Origin: Pseudomonadota bacterium
GTDB taxonomy: Bacteria; Desulfobacterota; Desulfobacteria; Desulfobacterales; JAHIVH01
Length of the DNA stretch: 64,000 bases
Direction: 5' to 3'
NCBI GenBank assembly: GCA_018816735.1
Contig: JAHIVH010000073.1
Location: forward strand, 62,001 to 126,000
The notes below the pieces were generated by a model. It ran no database searches and had not been told where the DNA came from. It saw only the letters and a list, made by a program, of their open reading frames with translations. Positions 1 through 8,594 of the stretch are shown here, piece after piece. Position 1 is the stretch's first letter; each line of letters starts with the position of its first letter. The translations under genes and the position numbers were made by a program.

Positions 1-15
1 AATATCTTGTAAATA

Positions 16-774
16 TTATTGGTAAAGAACAATTCTGCTGAATGTTTCCGGAATAAGACTTGCACCGCCCACAAGTACACCGTCGATATCCGGTTGATTC
101 ATCAATTCGGAAATGTTCTCAGGTTTTACGCTTCCTCCATATATTATTCTTATGGATTTGGCAAGCACATTACCAAAAAGTTTCTCAATCAAAGAACGAA
201 TATAATGATGCACTTCCTGGGCTTGAGCACTTTTTGCTGTTTTTCCTGTCCCTATGGCCCACACCGGTTCATATGCAATGACCAGGTTGGCCAGTGAGTC
301 AGAGAACGACCCTTCTAACCCTTTTTTTATTTGCTTGTCAAGTACTGAAAGCGTATTTTTTTGTTCATATTCTGTTTCAGTTTCACCGATGCACATCACC
401 GGAATGAGGTTGGATTTGACAGCCGCCCTGATTTTGAGATTTACCCATTGATCACTTTCGTGAAAAAACTGGCGCCGTTCTGAATGACCGATAATAACGT
501 ATCGACAGCCTGCAGATATAAGCATTTTGCCTGAAACCTCTCCTGTGAAGGCACCTTCATCTTCCCAATGGATATTTTGAGCCCCCAGATGGATTTGGGT
601 GCCATCCAATATGGCTGAAACAGGATAAAGTGCTGTAAATACCGGAGCAATCATGATGTCTCTTTCAGTTACGGCAGACACCAGATGAACAAGCGTTTTT
701 GCGGCATCGACAGCCTCGGCGCAGGTCTTGTGCATCTTCCAGTTGCCTGCTATCAAAGGCGTTCTTTTTTCCAT
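16..774 (-). CDS. tpiA: triosephosphate isomerase
   Basis: Interconverts dihydroxyacetone phosphate and glyceraldehyde 3-phosphate in the cytoplasm. The 252-residue length is normal for the family. The catalytic residues are visible: N11/K13 in NWKMH, the electrophilic H97 in IIGHSERR, and the base E169 in AYEPVWAIGTG. The C-terminal phosphate-binding loops IIYGGSVKP and GVLVGGASL are present. It follows gapA by 74 bp on the same strand, so the two are probably co-transcribed. No pgk lies between or beside them here. The identification is secure. Confidence 0.97.
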   Translation of the reverse strand: MEKRTPLIAGNWKMHKTCAEAVDAAKTLVHLVSAVTERDIMIAPVFTALYPVSAILDGTQIHLGAQNIHWEDEGAFTGEVSGKMLISAGCRYVIIGHSERRQFFHESDQWVNLKIRAAVKSNLIPVMCIGETETEYEQKNTLSVLDKQIKKGLEGSFSDSLANLVIAYEPVWAIGTGKTAKSAQAQEVHHYIRSLIEKLFGNVLAKSIRIIYGGSVKPENISELMNQPDIDGVLVGGASLIPETFSRIVLYQ

Positions 775-848
775 ATTTTTCTCTCCGTATCGATTGATTT
801 AAATTTTCGAATGATATCCGGGCCTGTTATCAATCCATTCATTTGTTC

Positions 849-1853
849 TTAAAGCTTGGCGCCGATCATTTCTGCAAGATCAAGCATTCTGTTTGAGTAG
901 CCGGTTTCATTATCATACCATGACAGAACCTTAATCATGTTTCCGATAACGTAGGTGGTTGGCAAATCCGCAATTGACGACAATTCGGAACCATTATAAT
1001 CGGAGGATACAAGCGGCAGATCCGAACAGCCAAGAATGCCTTTCAATTCGTTTTCAGATGCTTCTTTCAGGGCTTCATTGACTTCGGAAGTGGTGATATT
1101 CGCTTTTTCCACGGTTGCAACAAGATCGACAAGGGAAACGTTTGGTGTGGGCACCCGGATGGACAACCCATTCAGTTTTCCTGCAAGATCCGGAAGGACC
1201 AGGGCTACAGCTTTTGCAGCGCCTGTTGTTGTTGGCACCATTGAAAGTGCGGCTGCCCTTGCTCTCCTCAGATCTTTATGGGGGAAGTCAAGAAGCTTTT
1301 GGTCGCCGGTGTAGGAATGGATGGTTGTCATGAGACCATTTACAAACCCGAATTTTTCATGGATGACTTTGGCTATGGGTGCAAGGCAGTTGGTGGTGCA
1401 TGACGCATTTGAAATGATGTGGTGGTTTTCAGGATCGTATTTGTCATGGTTTACTCCCATGACAATGGTGATGTCCGGGGAATTTGCCGGTGCTGAAATG
1501 ATAACCTTTCTGGCACCTGCATTGAGATGTTTGGATGCGCCTTCCCGATCCTTGAATATACCTGTACACTCTGCTACGATATCCACACCGACATCTTTCC
1601 ATTTCAGTTCTGCAGGATCTTTGACAGATGTTACGGCAACTTCTTTTCCATTGACCACAATGCCATTATCCGTAGCAGAAACCGTTTCTTTAAGCGTGCC
1701 ATGAACAGAATCATATTTCAGCAAATGTGCAAGTGTTTCCGTATTTGTCAGGTCATTGATCGCAACAACTTCAACATCAGAGCGTTTAAGAGCGGCTCTG
1801 AAAACGACGCGTCCAATTCTTCCAAAACCGTTTATTCCGATTTTTATGCTCAT
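849..1853 (-). CDS. gapA: glyceraldehyde-3-phosphate dehydrogenase, type I
   Basis: Phosphorylating NAD-dependent GAPDH of lower glycolysis/gluconeogenesis, 334 residues, full length. The N-terminal Rossmann motif INGFGRIGR is present, with D34 (AINDLT) in the position that usually favours NAD over NADP. The catalytic C152 lies in SNASCTTNCLAP. The start is well supported by AAGGAGG just upstream of the ATG. It is the first gene of a gapA-tpiA pair. The 102-bp gap to the EIIA gene upstream probably holds its promoter. Confidence 0.97.
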   Translation of the reverse strand: MSIKIGINGFGRIGRVVFRAALKRSDVEVVAINDLTNTETLAHLLKYDSVHGTLKETVSATDNGIVVNGKEVAVTSVKDPAELKWKDVGVDIVAECTGIFKDREGASKHLNAGARKVIISAPANSPDITIVMGVNHDKYDPENHHIISNASCTTNCLAPIAKVIHEKFGFVNGLMTTIHSYTGDQKLLDFPHKDLRRARAAALSMVPTTTGAAKAVALVLPDLAGKLNGLSIRVPTPNVSLVDLVATVEKANITTSEVNEALKEASENELKGILGCSDLPLVSSDYNGSELSSIADLPTTYVIGNMIKVLSWYDNETGYSNRMLDLAEMIGAKL

Positions 1854-1955
1854 AATGCCTCCTTGTATTTTGTGCTTTTTCGAACCAGTATTTATTTCTG
1901 ATCTGTATGGCTGTGCCAGAAAAAAACTGATTTTCGTTTACGCTTGATTTAAAAA

Positions 1956-2369
1956 TTAGCCTCGTTTATTTCCTTTCAATATCCCGCTTGCCAGGGATAC
2001 ACTTCTTTTCCCAAAATCAACTATTTTTTCAACACTTTCGGAAAGAGGCATTTTCACCCGAATATCAATGGCTTTTAAAAGAATGGGTAAATTAACACCG
2101 GATATGACCTCAATAGAACCTTCTTCAAGAAAAGAATAACTTAAATTGGAGGGAGATCCGCCAAACATATCGGTCAAAATCAGAACGCCATTATCACCTT
2201 TTACCTCGTTGATTTTTTTTTCTATTTTTTCCCTTAATTTATCAGCGTTTGACTGGATATTTATGGATACGGCAACAACAGCTTCAGGTTTCTGACCTGT
2301 TATAAACTCTGCTGCTTCAATCAGTGCGTCTCCAAGCTGGCCATGAGTTACAATTACGATTCCTGTCAT
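1956..2369 (-). CDS. PTS mannose-family EIIA component
   Basis: A 137-residue single-domain EIIA of the mannose/sorbose PTS class. The phosphorylatable H9 is in IVTHGQLG, and the GGSPSN loop typical of EIIA-Man follows (about residues 70-75). Members accept phosphate from HPr and normally pass it to an EIIB of a permease. No EIIB, EIIC or EIID gene is seen on either side; the next genes are rapZ upstream and gapA downstream. A regulatory or incomplete-PTS role is therefore plausible (inference). It lies 86 bp after rapZ, probably in the same transcription unit. Confidence 0.9.
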   Translation of the reverse strand: MTGIVIVTHGQLGDALIEAAEFITGQKPEAVVAVSINIQSNADKLREKIEKKINEVKGDNGVLILTDMFGGSPSNLSYSFLEEGSIEVISGVNLPILLKAIDIRVKMPLSESVEKIVDFGKRSVSLASGILKGNKRG

Positions 2370-2455
2370 ATCCCCTCTTTAATTATATGATGATTAATTA
2401 ATATTTCATTGGCATATATGAATAGCATCAAGATATGTTGTTAAACAATTTGAAC

Positions 2456-3328
2456 TTAATCCGCGTCTTTTTCGATGTCTCTGTGCGTGATGTTAACTTT
2501 CTGATAATGACTCCGAATATGTTCGAAAATGGCATCGGCAATAGCGACGCTGCGGTGCCGGCCGCCTGTGCAACCAATCGCAATTGTTAAATACGATTTT
2601 CCTTCATTCTTATATAAAGGAATTAAATAGTCAAGTAACTCCAGGTACTTTTTCAAAAATGTAATGGCCTCGCCATTATGGATAACAAAGTTTCTAACCT
2701 CCTCTTCTTTGCCATTTTTGGGTTTGAGTTCCGGTATGAAAAAAGGGTTTTTTAAAAAACGAACATCGATAACAAGGTCAGCATTTTGGGGAATACCATA
2801 TTTATACCCAAATGAGATCACAGAAATTTTCATTTTTTCTGTGACAATTTTTTGTTGGGCTATGGCTGTTATTTTGGACTTAAGCTCATGAATATTGAGT
2901 TCTGAGGTATCAATCAATATATCAGCTGATTTCCTTAATGTCTTAAGCTGTTCTTTTTCTGTATGAATGGCATCTGTGAGATTTTTTTCGCGACTTAAGG
3001 GGTGATGCCGTCTTGTGTGGCTATAGCGCTTTATGAGAACAGTGTCACTTGCCTCAAGAAAAATGATTTTGAGGTGATAACCTTCTGTTTTGAGAGAATC
3101 AAATATGGCAGGAAATTTAAGCAGAAAATCAATTTCCCGCAAATCCATTACAAAAGCAAATCCTTGGATTTTTGCTGAATTGATTACAGGTATTTCAAGA
3201 AAATTGGGCAGAAGCGCTACCGGCATATTGTCCACGCAATAATACCCGCAGTCTTCAAATGCTTCAGCTGCCGAACTTTTTCCTGAACCGGAAAGTCCTG
3301 TAATAATAATAATTTCCTGATTTTTCAC
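2456..3328 (-). CDS. rapZ: RapZ-type RNase adapter / P-loop nucleotide-binding protein
   Basis: A 290-residue protein of the RapZ (YvcJ/YhbJ) family. A Walker A motif GLSGSGKS sits at residues 11-18. The C-terminal domain carries the conserved GCTGGRHRSV motif near residue 255. In enterobacteria RapZ binds GlmZ/GlmY RNAs and guides RNase E to tune amino-sugar synthesis; in other phyla only GTP/ATP binding is established. The start codon abuts the ptsN stop, so the two are translationally coupled. The link with ptsN and rpoN is conserved in proteobacteria. Confidence 0.93.
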   Translation of the reverse strand: MKNQEIIIITGLSGSGKSSAAEAFEDCGYYCVDNMPVALLPNFLEIPVINSAKIQGFAFVMDLREIDFLLKFPAIFDSLKTEGYHLKIIFLEASDTVLIKRYSHTRRHHPLSREKNLTDAIHTEKEQLKTLRKSADILIDTSELNIHELKSKITAIAQQKIVTEKMKISVISFGYKYGIPQNADLVIDVRFLKNPFFIPELKPKNGKEEEVRNFVIHNGEAITFLKKYLELLDYLIPLYKNEGKSYLTIAIGCTGGRHRSVAIADAIFEHIRSHYQKVNITHRDIEKDAD

Positions 3329-3787
3329 TCAAAAATCCTCATCCTCCTCTTTGATAATGTTAAAAATTTCATTTCTGTCTGATGTACCCAGTAATCTTTC
3401 CCTGAAAGACTCATTTTTCAGAAGTTTGGATATTTGCGCCAGAAGTTTGAGGTGAAGTCCTGTGGATTCCTCAGGCGTTATGATAAGGAAGAACAGGTGG
3501 GTGGGACGATTGTCCAATGATTCAAAATCAACACCGTGCTTGCTCATGCCAAAGCCGATCACCAGAGAGTCGATTCCTTTCAGTTTTCCATGAGGAATGC
3601 CGATGCCATCACCAATGCCTGTGCTGCCAAGTCTTTCTCTGTCCATTAAAACGCGGACCAGGTCTTCGTGACTGATATTCACAATATCTGACACAGGTTT
3701 AACAAGTTCTTCAAGCACACCTTTTTTATCGCGTGCTTTTAAATCAGGAATGATTGTGTTTTCGTTGAGCAGATCTGTAATTTTCAT
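3329..3787 (-). CDS. ptsN: nitrogen-regulatory EIIA (PTS-Ntr)
   Basis: A 152-residue EIIA of the fructose/nitrogen class. The phosphorylation site H66 lies in GIGIPHGKLKG. The protein takes phosphate from HPr/NPr and acts as a regulator of sigma-54 genes, potassium transport and carbon/nitrogen balance rather than in sugar import. It sits between hpf and rapZ, the standard rpoN-hpf-ptsN-rapZ order. A 224-bp gap with a strong hairpin separates it from hpf, so its transcript level may be uncoupled from the upstream genes. Confidence 0.93.
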   Translation of the reverse strand: MKITDLLNENTIIPDLKARDKKGVLEELVKPVSDIVNISHEDLVRVLMDRERLGSTGIGDGIGIPHGKLKGIDSLVIGFGMSKHGVDFESLDNRPTHLFFLIITPEESTGLHLKLLAQISKLLKNESFRERLLGTSDRNEIFNIIKEEDEDF

Positions 3788-3849
3788 TTATATCACCGGG
3801 GATACCGACAAAATCAAAATAAAGCCCTGATATTATCAATTATTAAATA

Positions 3850-3877
3850 ACCCAGAGTGGCGTTTCACACTCTGGGT
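3850..3877. terminator. hairpin in the hpf-ptsN gap
   Basis: A perfect 10-bp inverted repeat, ACCCAGAGTG / CACTCTGGGT, with an 8-nt loop. It lies downstream of the hpf stop and upstream of ptsN, both on the minus strand. The tract after the hairpin on the minus strand is TATTTAAT, so it is a weak intrinsic terminator. An RNA-processing or attenuation element is equally possible. Confidence 0.5.
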
Positions 3878-4011
3878 TTGTTTGCATTTAAGCTTACGAT
3901 TGAAGCATATTCAAACTCGTTCCAGTTTCAGATATATTTGTCAAAGAGTCAAGGGTGAACTCTTGTTCAATCATATCAATCAAATGGACGTTTTTGCTAT
4001 CGTTATATTTT

Positions 4012-4554
4012 TCAAGGTGTTGGCTGTATCAACCCCAGATGCCCGTCTTTTCGTTTATAGAGGACATTCACCCTGTTTGTTTTTGCATGTGTGAATACAA
4101 AAAAGTTTTCTTTTTCTATGTCAATCTGCATGATGGCTTCATTGATATCCATGGGTTTATAGTGGATATTTTCAATGATAACCTGACTGTCATCCTCCGG
4201 ATCATCGTCTGAAAGTCCACTCTGGTTTCGTTCGGCGCTACCTTTAATACCGCTTTTAGGACCAGGCCTTCTTTCTCTGACTTTTTGCTTGCTTTTCGTG
4301 ATTTGTTTTTTGAGTTTATCAATGATCATGTCAATTGACGAATACATATTTTCAGTTTCTTCTTTTGCCTGAATATTCAGTCTGTCACTGGCGAGTTTGA
4401 TTTCAGCAATATGACGAATTTTTTCAACAGACAGAACAACACTCGCTTCAGCAGGGCTGTCTAACAATTTGTCAAATCGATCCAGTTTTTTTTGGATATA
4501 CGATTTTAATGCATCGGAGGAATCAAGATTTTTAAAAGTGATAGAAGTTTGCAT
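4012..4554 (-). CDS. hpf: ribosome hibernation promoting factor, long form
   Basis: A 180-residue long-form HPF/RaiA-family protein. The N-terminal S30AE domain (about residues 1-100) binds the 30S decoding region. The C-terminal domain (about 120-180) contains NFFVFTHAKTNRVNVLYKRKDG, the module that dimerises 70S ribosomes into 100S particles. The chosen ATG has GGGAGG just upstream; a longer reading extending into rpoN has no such support. Only 13 bp separate it from rpoN, which places it in the rpoN operon. Confidence 0.95.
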   Translation of the reverse strand: MQTSITFKNLDSSDALKSYIQKKLDRFDKLLDSPAEASVVLSVEKIRHIAEIKLASDRLNIQAKEETENMYSSIDMIIDKLKKQITKSKQKVRERRPGPKSGIKGSAERNQSGLSDDDPEDDSQVIIENIHYKPMDINEAIMQIDIEKENFFVFTHAKTNRVNVLYKRKDGHLGLIQPTP

Positions 4555-4567
4555 AAAAAACCTCCCT

Positions 4568-6001
4568 CTAATATTGTTTACGTTTGTTAGATGGCAGGAC
4601 GCGCATAATTTCTCTGTATTTTGCAACGGTCCTGCGGGCAATGTCTATATTGGATTCTTTGAGAATCTCAGCGATTTTTTCATCACTGTATGGTCTCTTT
4701 GGATCTTCACTGGTAATAAGCCGTCTGATTTTTTCCTGTACGCTTGCAGAAGCGATTGCCGATCCATGGATGCGGTTGATTGAGCTGTTAAAAAAATATT
4801 TCAGTTCAAAAATTCCCTGGGGTGTAAATGCATATTTATTCGTCGTTACCCGGCTGACTGTGGACTCATGCATACTGATATCCTGAGCCACATCTCTTAA
4901 CACCATGGGTTTTAAGTGTGCAATACCCTTATCAAAGAAATCTTTTTGAAATTTTACAATGCTCTCCATGACATTGTAAATGGTTTTTTGCCTTTGATGA
5001 ATACTCTTGATCAGCCATGTGGCTGACCGCATTTTTTCCTGAAGATAGTTTTTGGTATTACTTGAAATTATTTCTCCTTTGCTAATGGCTTTTTTATAGT
5101 AAGGGTTAATCCGAAGCCGGGGCACACCATCATCATTCAGCATGATAACAAATTTATTTTCATACTTGTATACATAAATATCAGGAATGATGTAATGGGG
5201 TTCGTCATCATTAAACGGGCGTCCTGGCTTTGGCTCAAATCCCTGGATAATATTTACTGCAGCGATAACTGTTTTTAAGCTGATTTTTAATGCCTTGCTG
5301 ATGGCTTTGTAATTTTTATTTTCCAGGTGCGGGATATGATTTTTAATAATTTCAATGACAATTTTATCGTTAAGGCCAAGGTGTTTTGCCTGGATGAGAA
5401 GGCATTCGCTCAGGTTTCTCGAACATACCCCCACAGGATCAAATGTCTGAAGCAAAAAAAGGACATCTTCCACATCATCGACAGAATATTTTGTTATTTC
5501 GGCTATTTCTTCAACAGATGCCGTCAGATATCCATCTTTATTCAGGTTGCCGATGACCTGGCTGCCTATTTCCTCTTCCTCAGGTGACGGCATTGCCATT
5601 AAAAGTTGCCACAGGAGATGATCCCCTAATGATTGCTTTGCAGAGATGAAGGACTCATATCGCGGGGCTTCCTTGCTTTCAGACTCATACTGGGCTTTGC
5701 CTGTCGAGTTATATTCATCAAGGTAGTTTTCCCAGTCTGTATCATTTTTAATTTTTTCATCAATTTTTATTTCGGCAGACCCGGAATCTTCCTTTGTGCT
5801 CGTTTCCTGATCATCTGTTGGGGTTTCATCAGAAGAAAGGTCCACAGATTCTTCCAACGCAGGGTTGATTTCCATTTCCTGTTGGATCATATCCACCAGT
5901 TCAAGGCGTGACAATTGCAATAGCTTAATTGCCTGCTGAAGCTGAGGCGTCATGACCAGCTGCTGACTCAATCGAAGTTGTTGTCGTAGTTCAATAGCCA
6001 T
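4568..6001 (-). CDS. rpoN: RNA polymerase sigma-54 factor
   Basis: A 477-residue sigma-54. The Q/L-rich region I (LRQQLRLSQQLVMTPQLQQA) that contacts enhancer-binding activators is at the extreme N-terminus. An acidic region II follows (about 50-110), then the core-binding domain. The diagnostic RpoN box ARRTVAKYRE is at 455-464 and recognises the -24 element. It lies 2 bp from lptB, as in many proteobacteria. It is relevant to this window because the pilin gene at 31.3 kb has a sigma-54 promoter and 14.0 kb encodes a sigma-54 activator. Confidence 0.97.
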   Translation of the reverse strand: MAIELRQQLRLSQQLVMTPQLQQAIKLLQLSRLELVDMIQQEMEINPALEESVDLSSDETPTDDQETSTKEDSGSAEIKIDEKIKNDTDWENYLDEYNSTGKAQYESESKEAPRYESFISAKQSLGDHLLWQLLMAMPSPEEEEIGSQVIGNLNKDGYLTASVEEIAEITKYSVDDVEDVLFLLQTFDPVGVCSRNLSECLLIQAKHLGLNDKIVIEIIKNHIPHLENKNYKAISKALKISLKTVIAAVNIIQGFEPKPGRPFNDDEPHYIIPDIYVYKYENKFVIMLNDDGVPRLRINPYYKKAISKGEIISSNTKNYLQEKMRSATWLIKSIHQRQKTIYNVMESIVKFQKDFFDKGIAHLKPMVLRDVAQDISMHESTVSRVTTNKYAFTPQGIFELKYFFNSSINRIHGSAIASASVQEKIRRLITSEDPKRPYSDEKIAEILKESNIDIARRTVAKYREIMRVLPSNKRKQY

Positions 6002-6003
6002 TT

Positions 6004-6729
6004 TTAAAGTCTAAATTCGTCTCCAAGATAGAACTGCCTTGCGATTTTGCTTTCAGTGATTTTTTCCGGATGCCCTGACTCAATTACTTTGCCTTCATTC
6101 ATAATATATGCATTATCACAGACCCCTAACGTTTCTCTTACATTGTGATCAGATATTAAAATACCGATCCCCTTTTTTTTTAGGTGCCCGATAATATCCT
6201 GTATATCGGTTACTGCAAGCGGATCAATACCGGCAAATGGTTCATCCAGCAGAACGAAATCCGGATCGGTTGCAAGCACTCTTGATATTTCAAGTCTTCT
6301 TCGTTCTCCTCCTGAAAGTACATACGCCTTTCTGTTCTCAAGATGCTGGATACCCAGTTCCTCTAAAAGCTTTTCAGCTTTTTTTTTACGATCCGGAGCT
6401 GGCATGGGCAGTGCTTCAAGGATCACCAGGATATTTTCCTTTACAGTCAATTTCCTGAAAATCGAAGATTCTTGCGGCAAATATCCAATCCCTTTTCTTG
6501 CCCGCAAATACATGGGATCATCTGTTATATTTTTGCTGTTTAAGATGATATTGCCTTTTTCAGGTTTAATCAATCCAACGGCCATATAAAAGGTGGTTGT
6601 TTTCCCCGCGCCATTGGGCCCTAAAAGGCCAACAACCTTACCGTCTTCCACTTCCAGGTCAACAGCGTCCACAACTTTTTTGCCATTGTAACTCTTTACC
6701 AGTTTATCAATAATCAGTTTGGGCATCAA
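6004..6729 (-). CDS. lptB: LPS export ABC transporter ATP-binding protein
   Basis: A 241-residue cytoplasmic ATPase of the LptB2FG transporter that extracts LPS from the inner membrane. Walker A GPNGAGKT is at 37-44, the ABC signature LSGGE at 138-142 and Walker B FVLLDEP at 158-164. It lies between lptA and rpoN, the canonical lptC-lptA-lptB-rpoN order. The partner membrane proteins LptF/LptG are not in this window. A second in-frame ATG one codon later could be the true start. Confidence 0.97.
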   Translation of the reverse strand: MMPKLIIDKLVKSYNGKKVVDAVDLEVEDGKVVGLLGPNGAGKTTTFYMAVGLIKPEKGNIILNSKNITDDPMYLRARKGIGYLPQESSIFRKLTVKENILVILEALPMPAPDRKKKAEKLLEELGIQHLENRKAYVLSGGERRRLEISRVLATDPDFVLLDEPFAGIDPLAVTDIQDIIGHLKKKGIGILISDHNVRETLGVCDNAYIMNEGKVIESGHPEKITESKIARQFYLGDEFRL

Positions 6730-6819
6730 ATTTTTCCTAATTCTAATACACCTGCATTATAAGTAAAGGAATTGTTTGTGCCAGAACAAGAAATCATCAT
6801 TTGGGGAATTCCTGAATTT

Positions 6820-7455
6820 TCATGGCGTTATTTTTGATTTTTCTGTTTGTTCTTTATTAAAAATGTTCGTTTCCTTCCCTATCGTACTTTCTTCTGAATA
6901 AAATTCTGCCTGTACCCGGTTTTGCTGACTGCTTTCCACAGATATGCTCCCATCTGCACGAAAAATGGTTATTTTTTCACCCACTATAAAATTATTCCCA
7001 TTGGTTACCCTGGTGTTATTTCCGGTTAATACGAGTACGTTATTCTCAATAGAATATAAGGCATTCTCTGAAACAGCTTCATTATTATCAAACAGGATTC
7101 TTACATTCCCACTGGCATGAATTTCCTTAATATTCTGGTTGTTGAATGACGCTTCCTGACGGGTTGCCATATCTTTATTAAAATATATCTTCATATTATC
7201 CGCAGTAAGCACGGTATCTTTTTCAGTTGCCTCCACATGACCTGAAAATTCGGCAAAATTATTTTCGCGTTCAAATACCAGCTTGTCTGCCAATATATTT
7301 ATTTTATTTGTATTTTCAGAAGGGGAGGGCAGATCTTCCATGGCATGCAACCCCCTTTCAAAAAATAAAAACAAAAAGCAAGCCATCATGAATACCAGCC
7401 GGTTTGATAAAAGAGCCATGGATGATAATCTGTCCTGGTTACTTAAGGCCTTCAC
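6820..7455 (-). CDS. lptA: LPS transport periplasmic protein LptA
   Basis: A 211-residue OstA/LptA-type periplasmic bridge protein. A signal peptide covers about residues 18-38 (hydrophobic run LVFMMACFLFLFF ending near GLHA). The OstA-like beta domain from about residue 52 begins INILADKLVFERENN and continues with beta-jellyroll repeats such as EATEKDTVLTADNMKIYF. The GTG start overlaps lptC by 17 bp and has an AGGGGATG-type ribosome site. An alternative ATG lies 36 bp further in. It passes LPS from LptC toward the outer membrane. Confidence 0.88.
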   Translation of the reverse strand: MKALSNQDRLSSMALLSNRLVFMMACFLFLFFERGLHAMEDLPSPSENTNKINILADKLVFERENNFAEFSGHVEATEKDTVLTADNMKIYFNKDMATRQEASFNNQNIKEIHASGNVRILFDNNEAVSENALYSIENNVLVLTGNNTRVTNGNNFIVGEKITIFRADGSISVESSQQNRVQAEFYSEESTIGKETNIFNKEQTEKSKITP

Positions 7456-8020
7456 TGAACATCCCCTTTATTTTTTCTTCAAACTGTGTTCTTTCGGTCA
7501 CAAGATCTAAAGTCATCCTGTTTGCTGATATGGAAAACGTGTTCCCCATTAATTTAACCGGCGTGTTTCCCACTATTATATGCCTTTTATCCAAGTATTG
7601 CAACTTTTCGGTTTCAAGGGTGCCATTTTCAGAGACAGCGACAATATCACCAGAAATATCAATATTATTTGTTTCCGTGTTTAATGTGCCATGTTTAGCA
7701 GTCAGAGTGACCCCGTCACCGTTTTTTAAAAAAAATATAATGTTAATCTGGTGAAACTGGATTTCGTTTCTGTCTTCATAAAAATCTGCTGTTTCAGCAG
7801 TGAGGTCCCATTGTTTCAATCCGTTTTTGGTTGCGGTATGGTGGACTTTTTTAATAGAAAGACTGGCGTCTTTGTTAATGCTTTGGGCAACATCCATAAT
7901 ATTTTCAGTTTTTGTCCGGTTCATCAGATAGGCACCCAGGACGCCGGCCAATGAAAGAAAAAGGATCACCAATATCAATGATTTCAACTTGAAAGATTTT
8001 GTTTTACCCGATGAAGTCAT
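7439..8020 (-). CDS. lptC: LPS export protein LptC
   Basis: A 193-residue bitopic inner-membrane protein. One transmembrane segment (about 13-32, LILVILFLSLAGVLGAYL) is followed by an LptC beta-jellyroll facing the periplasm, with patterns such as KQWDLTAETADFYEDRNEI and DISGDIVAVSENGTLETEKLQY. It links LptB2FG to LptA. It overlaps both lptA (17 bp) and kdsC (17 bp), so the three are tightly coupled. Sequence similarity in this family is low; the call rests mostly on architecture and order. Confidence 0.87.
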   Translation of the reverse strand: MTSSGKTKSFKLKSLILVILFLSLAGVLGAYLMNRTKTENIMDVAQSINKDASLSIKKVHHTATKNGLKQWDLTAETADFYEDRNEIQFHQINIIFFLKNGDGVTLTAKHGTLNTETNNIDISGDIVAVSENGTLETEKLQYLDKRHIIVGNTPVKLMGNTFSISANRMTLDLVTERTQFEEKIKGMFSEGLK

Positions 8021-8522
8021 TGATCGATTGATCCCAAAGGCCTTTTACCTTTAATATTTTTTCACATATTTCACGCACAGCCCCGTCACCACCCCTTTTT
8101 TCTGTAACTATTTCAGATGCGTCAATGACATTTTCATGAGCATCCCTGACCGCGATGGGGACGCCAATTTTTTTTAACAAAGGGATATCGGGCAAGTCAT
8201 CACCCATAAAAGCGATTTCCTCAGGTAAAATTTCCGTCTGGCTGACGATGGTTTCAAGGAGCTTGCCTTTTTCAGAAATGCCATCAAAAACATAGTGGAT
8301 ACCAATGTTTTTACATCTGTATATCAGGGCATTTGACCGACGCCCTGTAACAACACCTGTTTTGATCCCGGCATTCATAAGAAGTCTCAGGCCTAACCCG
8401 TCTTTCACATTAAATGCTTTTATTTCCGTACCGTCATCATTATATATAACTCGTCCATCGGTCAGCACACCATCCACATCAAGCAGCAACAGGCGGATTT
8501 TTTTTATTTTTTCTTCAATCAT
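8004..8522 (-). CDS. kdsC: 3-deoxy-D-manno-octulosonate-8-phosphate phosphatase
   Basis: A 172-residue class C0 HAD phosphatase that removes phosphate from Kdo-8-P. The catalytic motif DVDGVLTDG gives the nucleophile D15 and acid/base D17; the late motif MGDDLPDIPLL binds magnesium. The length matches cap-less KdsC tetramers. It is directly upstream of lptC and downstream of kdsA, giving a Kdo-synthesis then LPS-export order. Confidence 0.95.
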   Translation of the reverse strand: MIEEKIKKIRLLLLDVDGVLTDGRVIYNDDGTEIKAFNVKDGLGLRLLMNAGIKTGVVTGRRSNALIYRCKNIGIHYVFDGISEKGKLLETIVSQTEILPEEIAFMGDDLPDIPLLKKIGVPIAVRDAHENVIDASEIVTEKRGGDGAVREICEKILKVKGLWDQSINDFIG

Positions 8523-8594
8523 GGTTGATATCTTTTTTGATTATTTATGATCCCAAGGATGATCCTGATTTTTTAAAATAATCAGGCAAAGATG

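Noticed and set aside
1321..1704. A 127-codon open frame on the plus strand
   Set aside because: It is antisense to the catalytic domain of gapA. The openness follows from codon bias of the real gene.
1903..1918. TGGCAC on the minus strand upstream of gapA, as a sigma-54 promoter
   Set aside because: The -24 half is good, but the invariant GC is absent at the -12 position for any allowed spacing.
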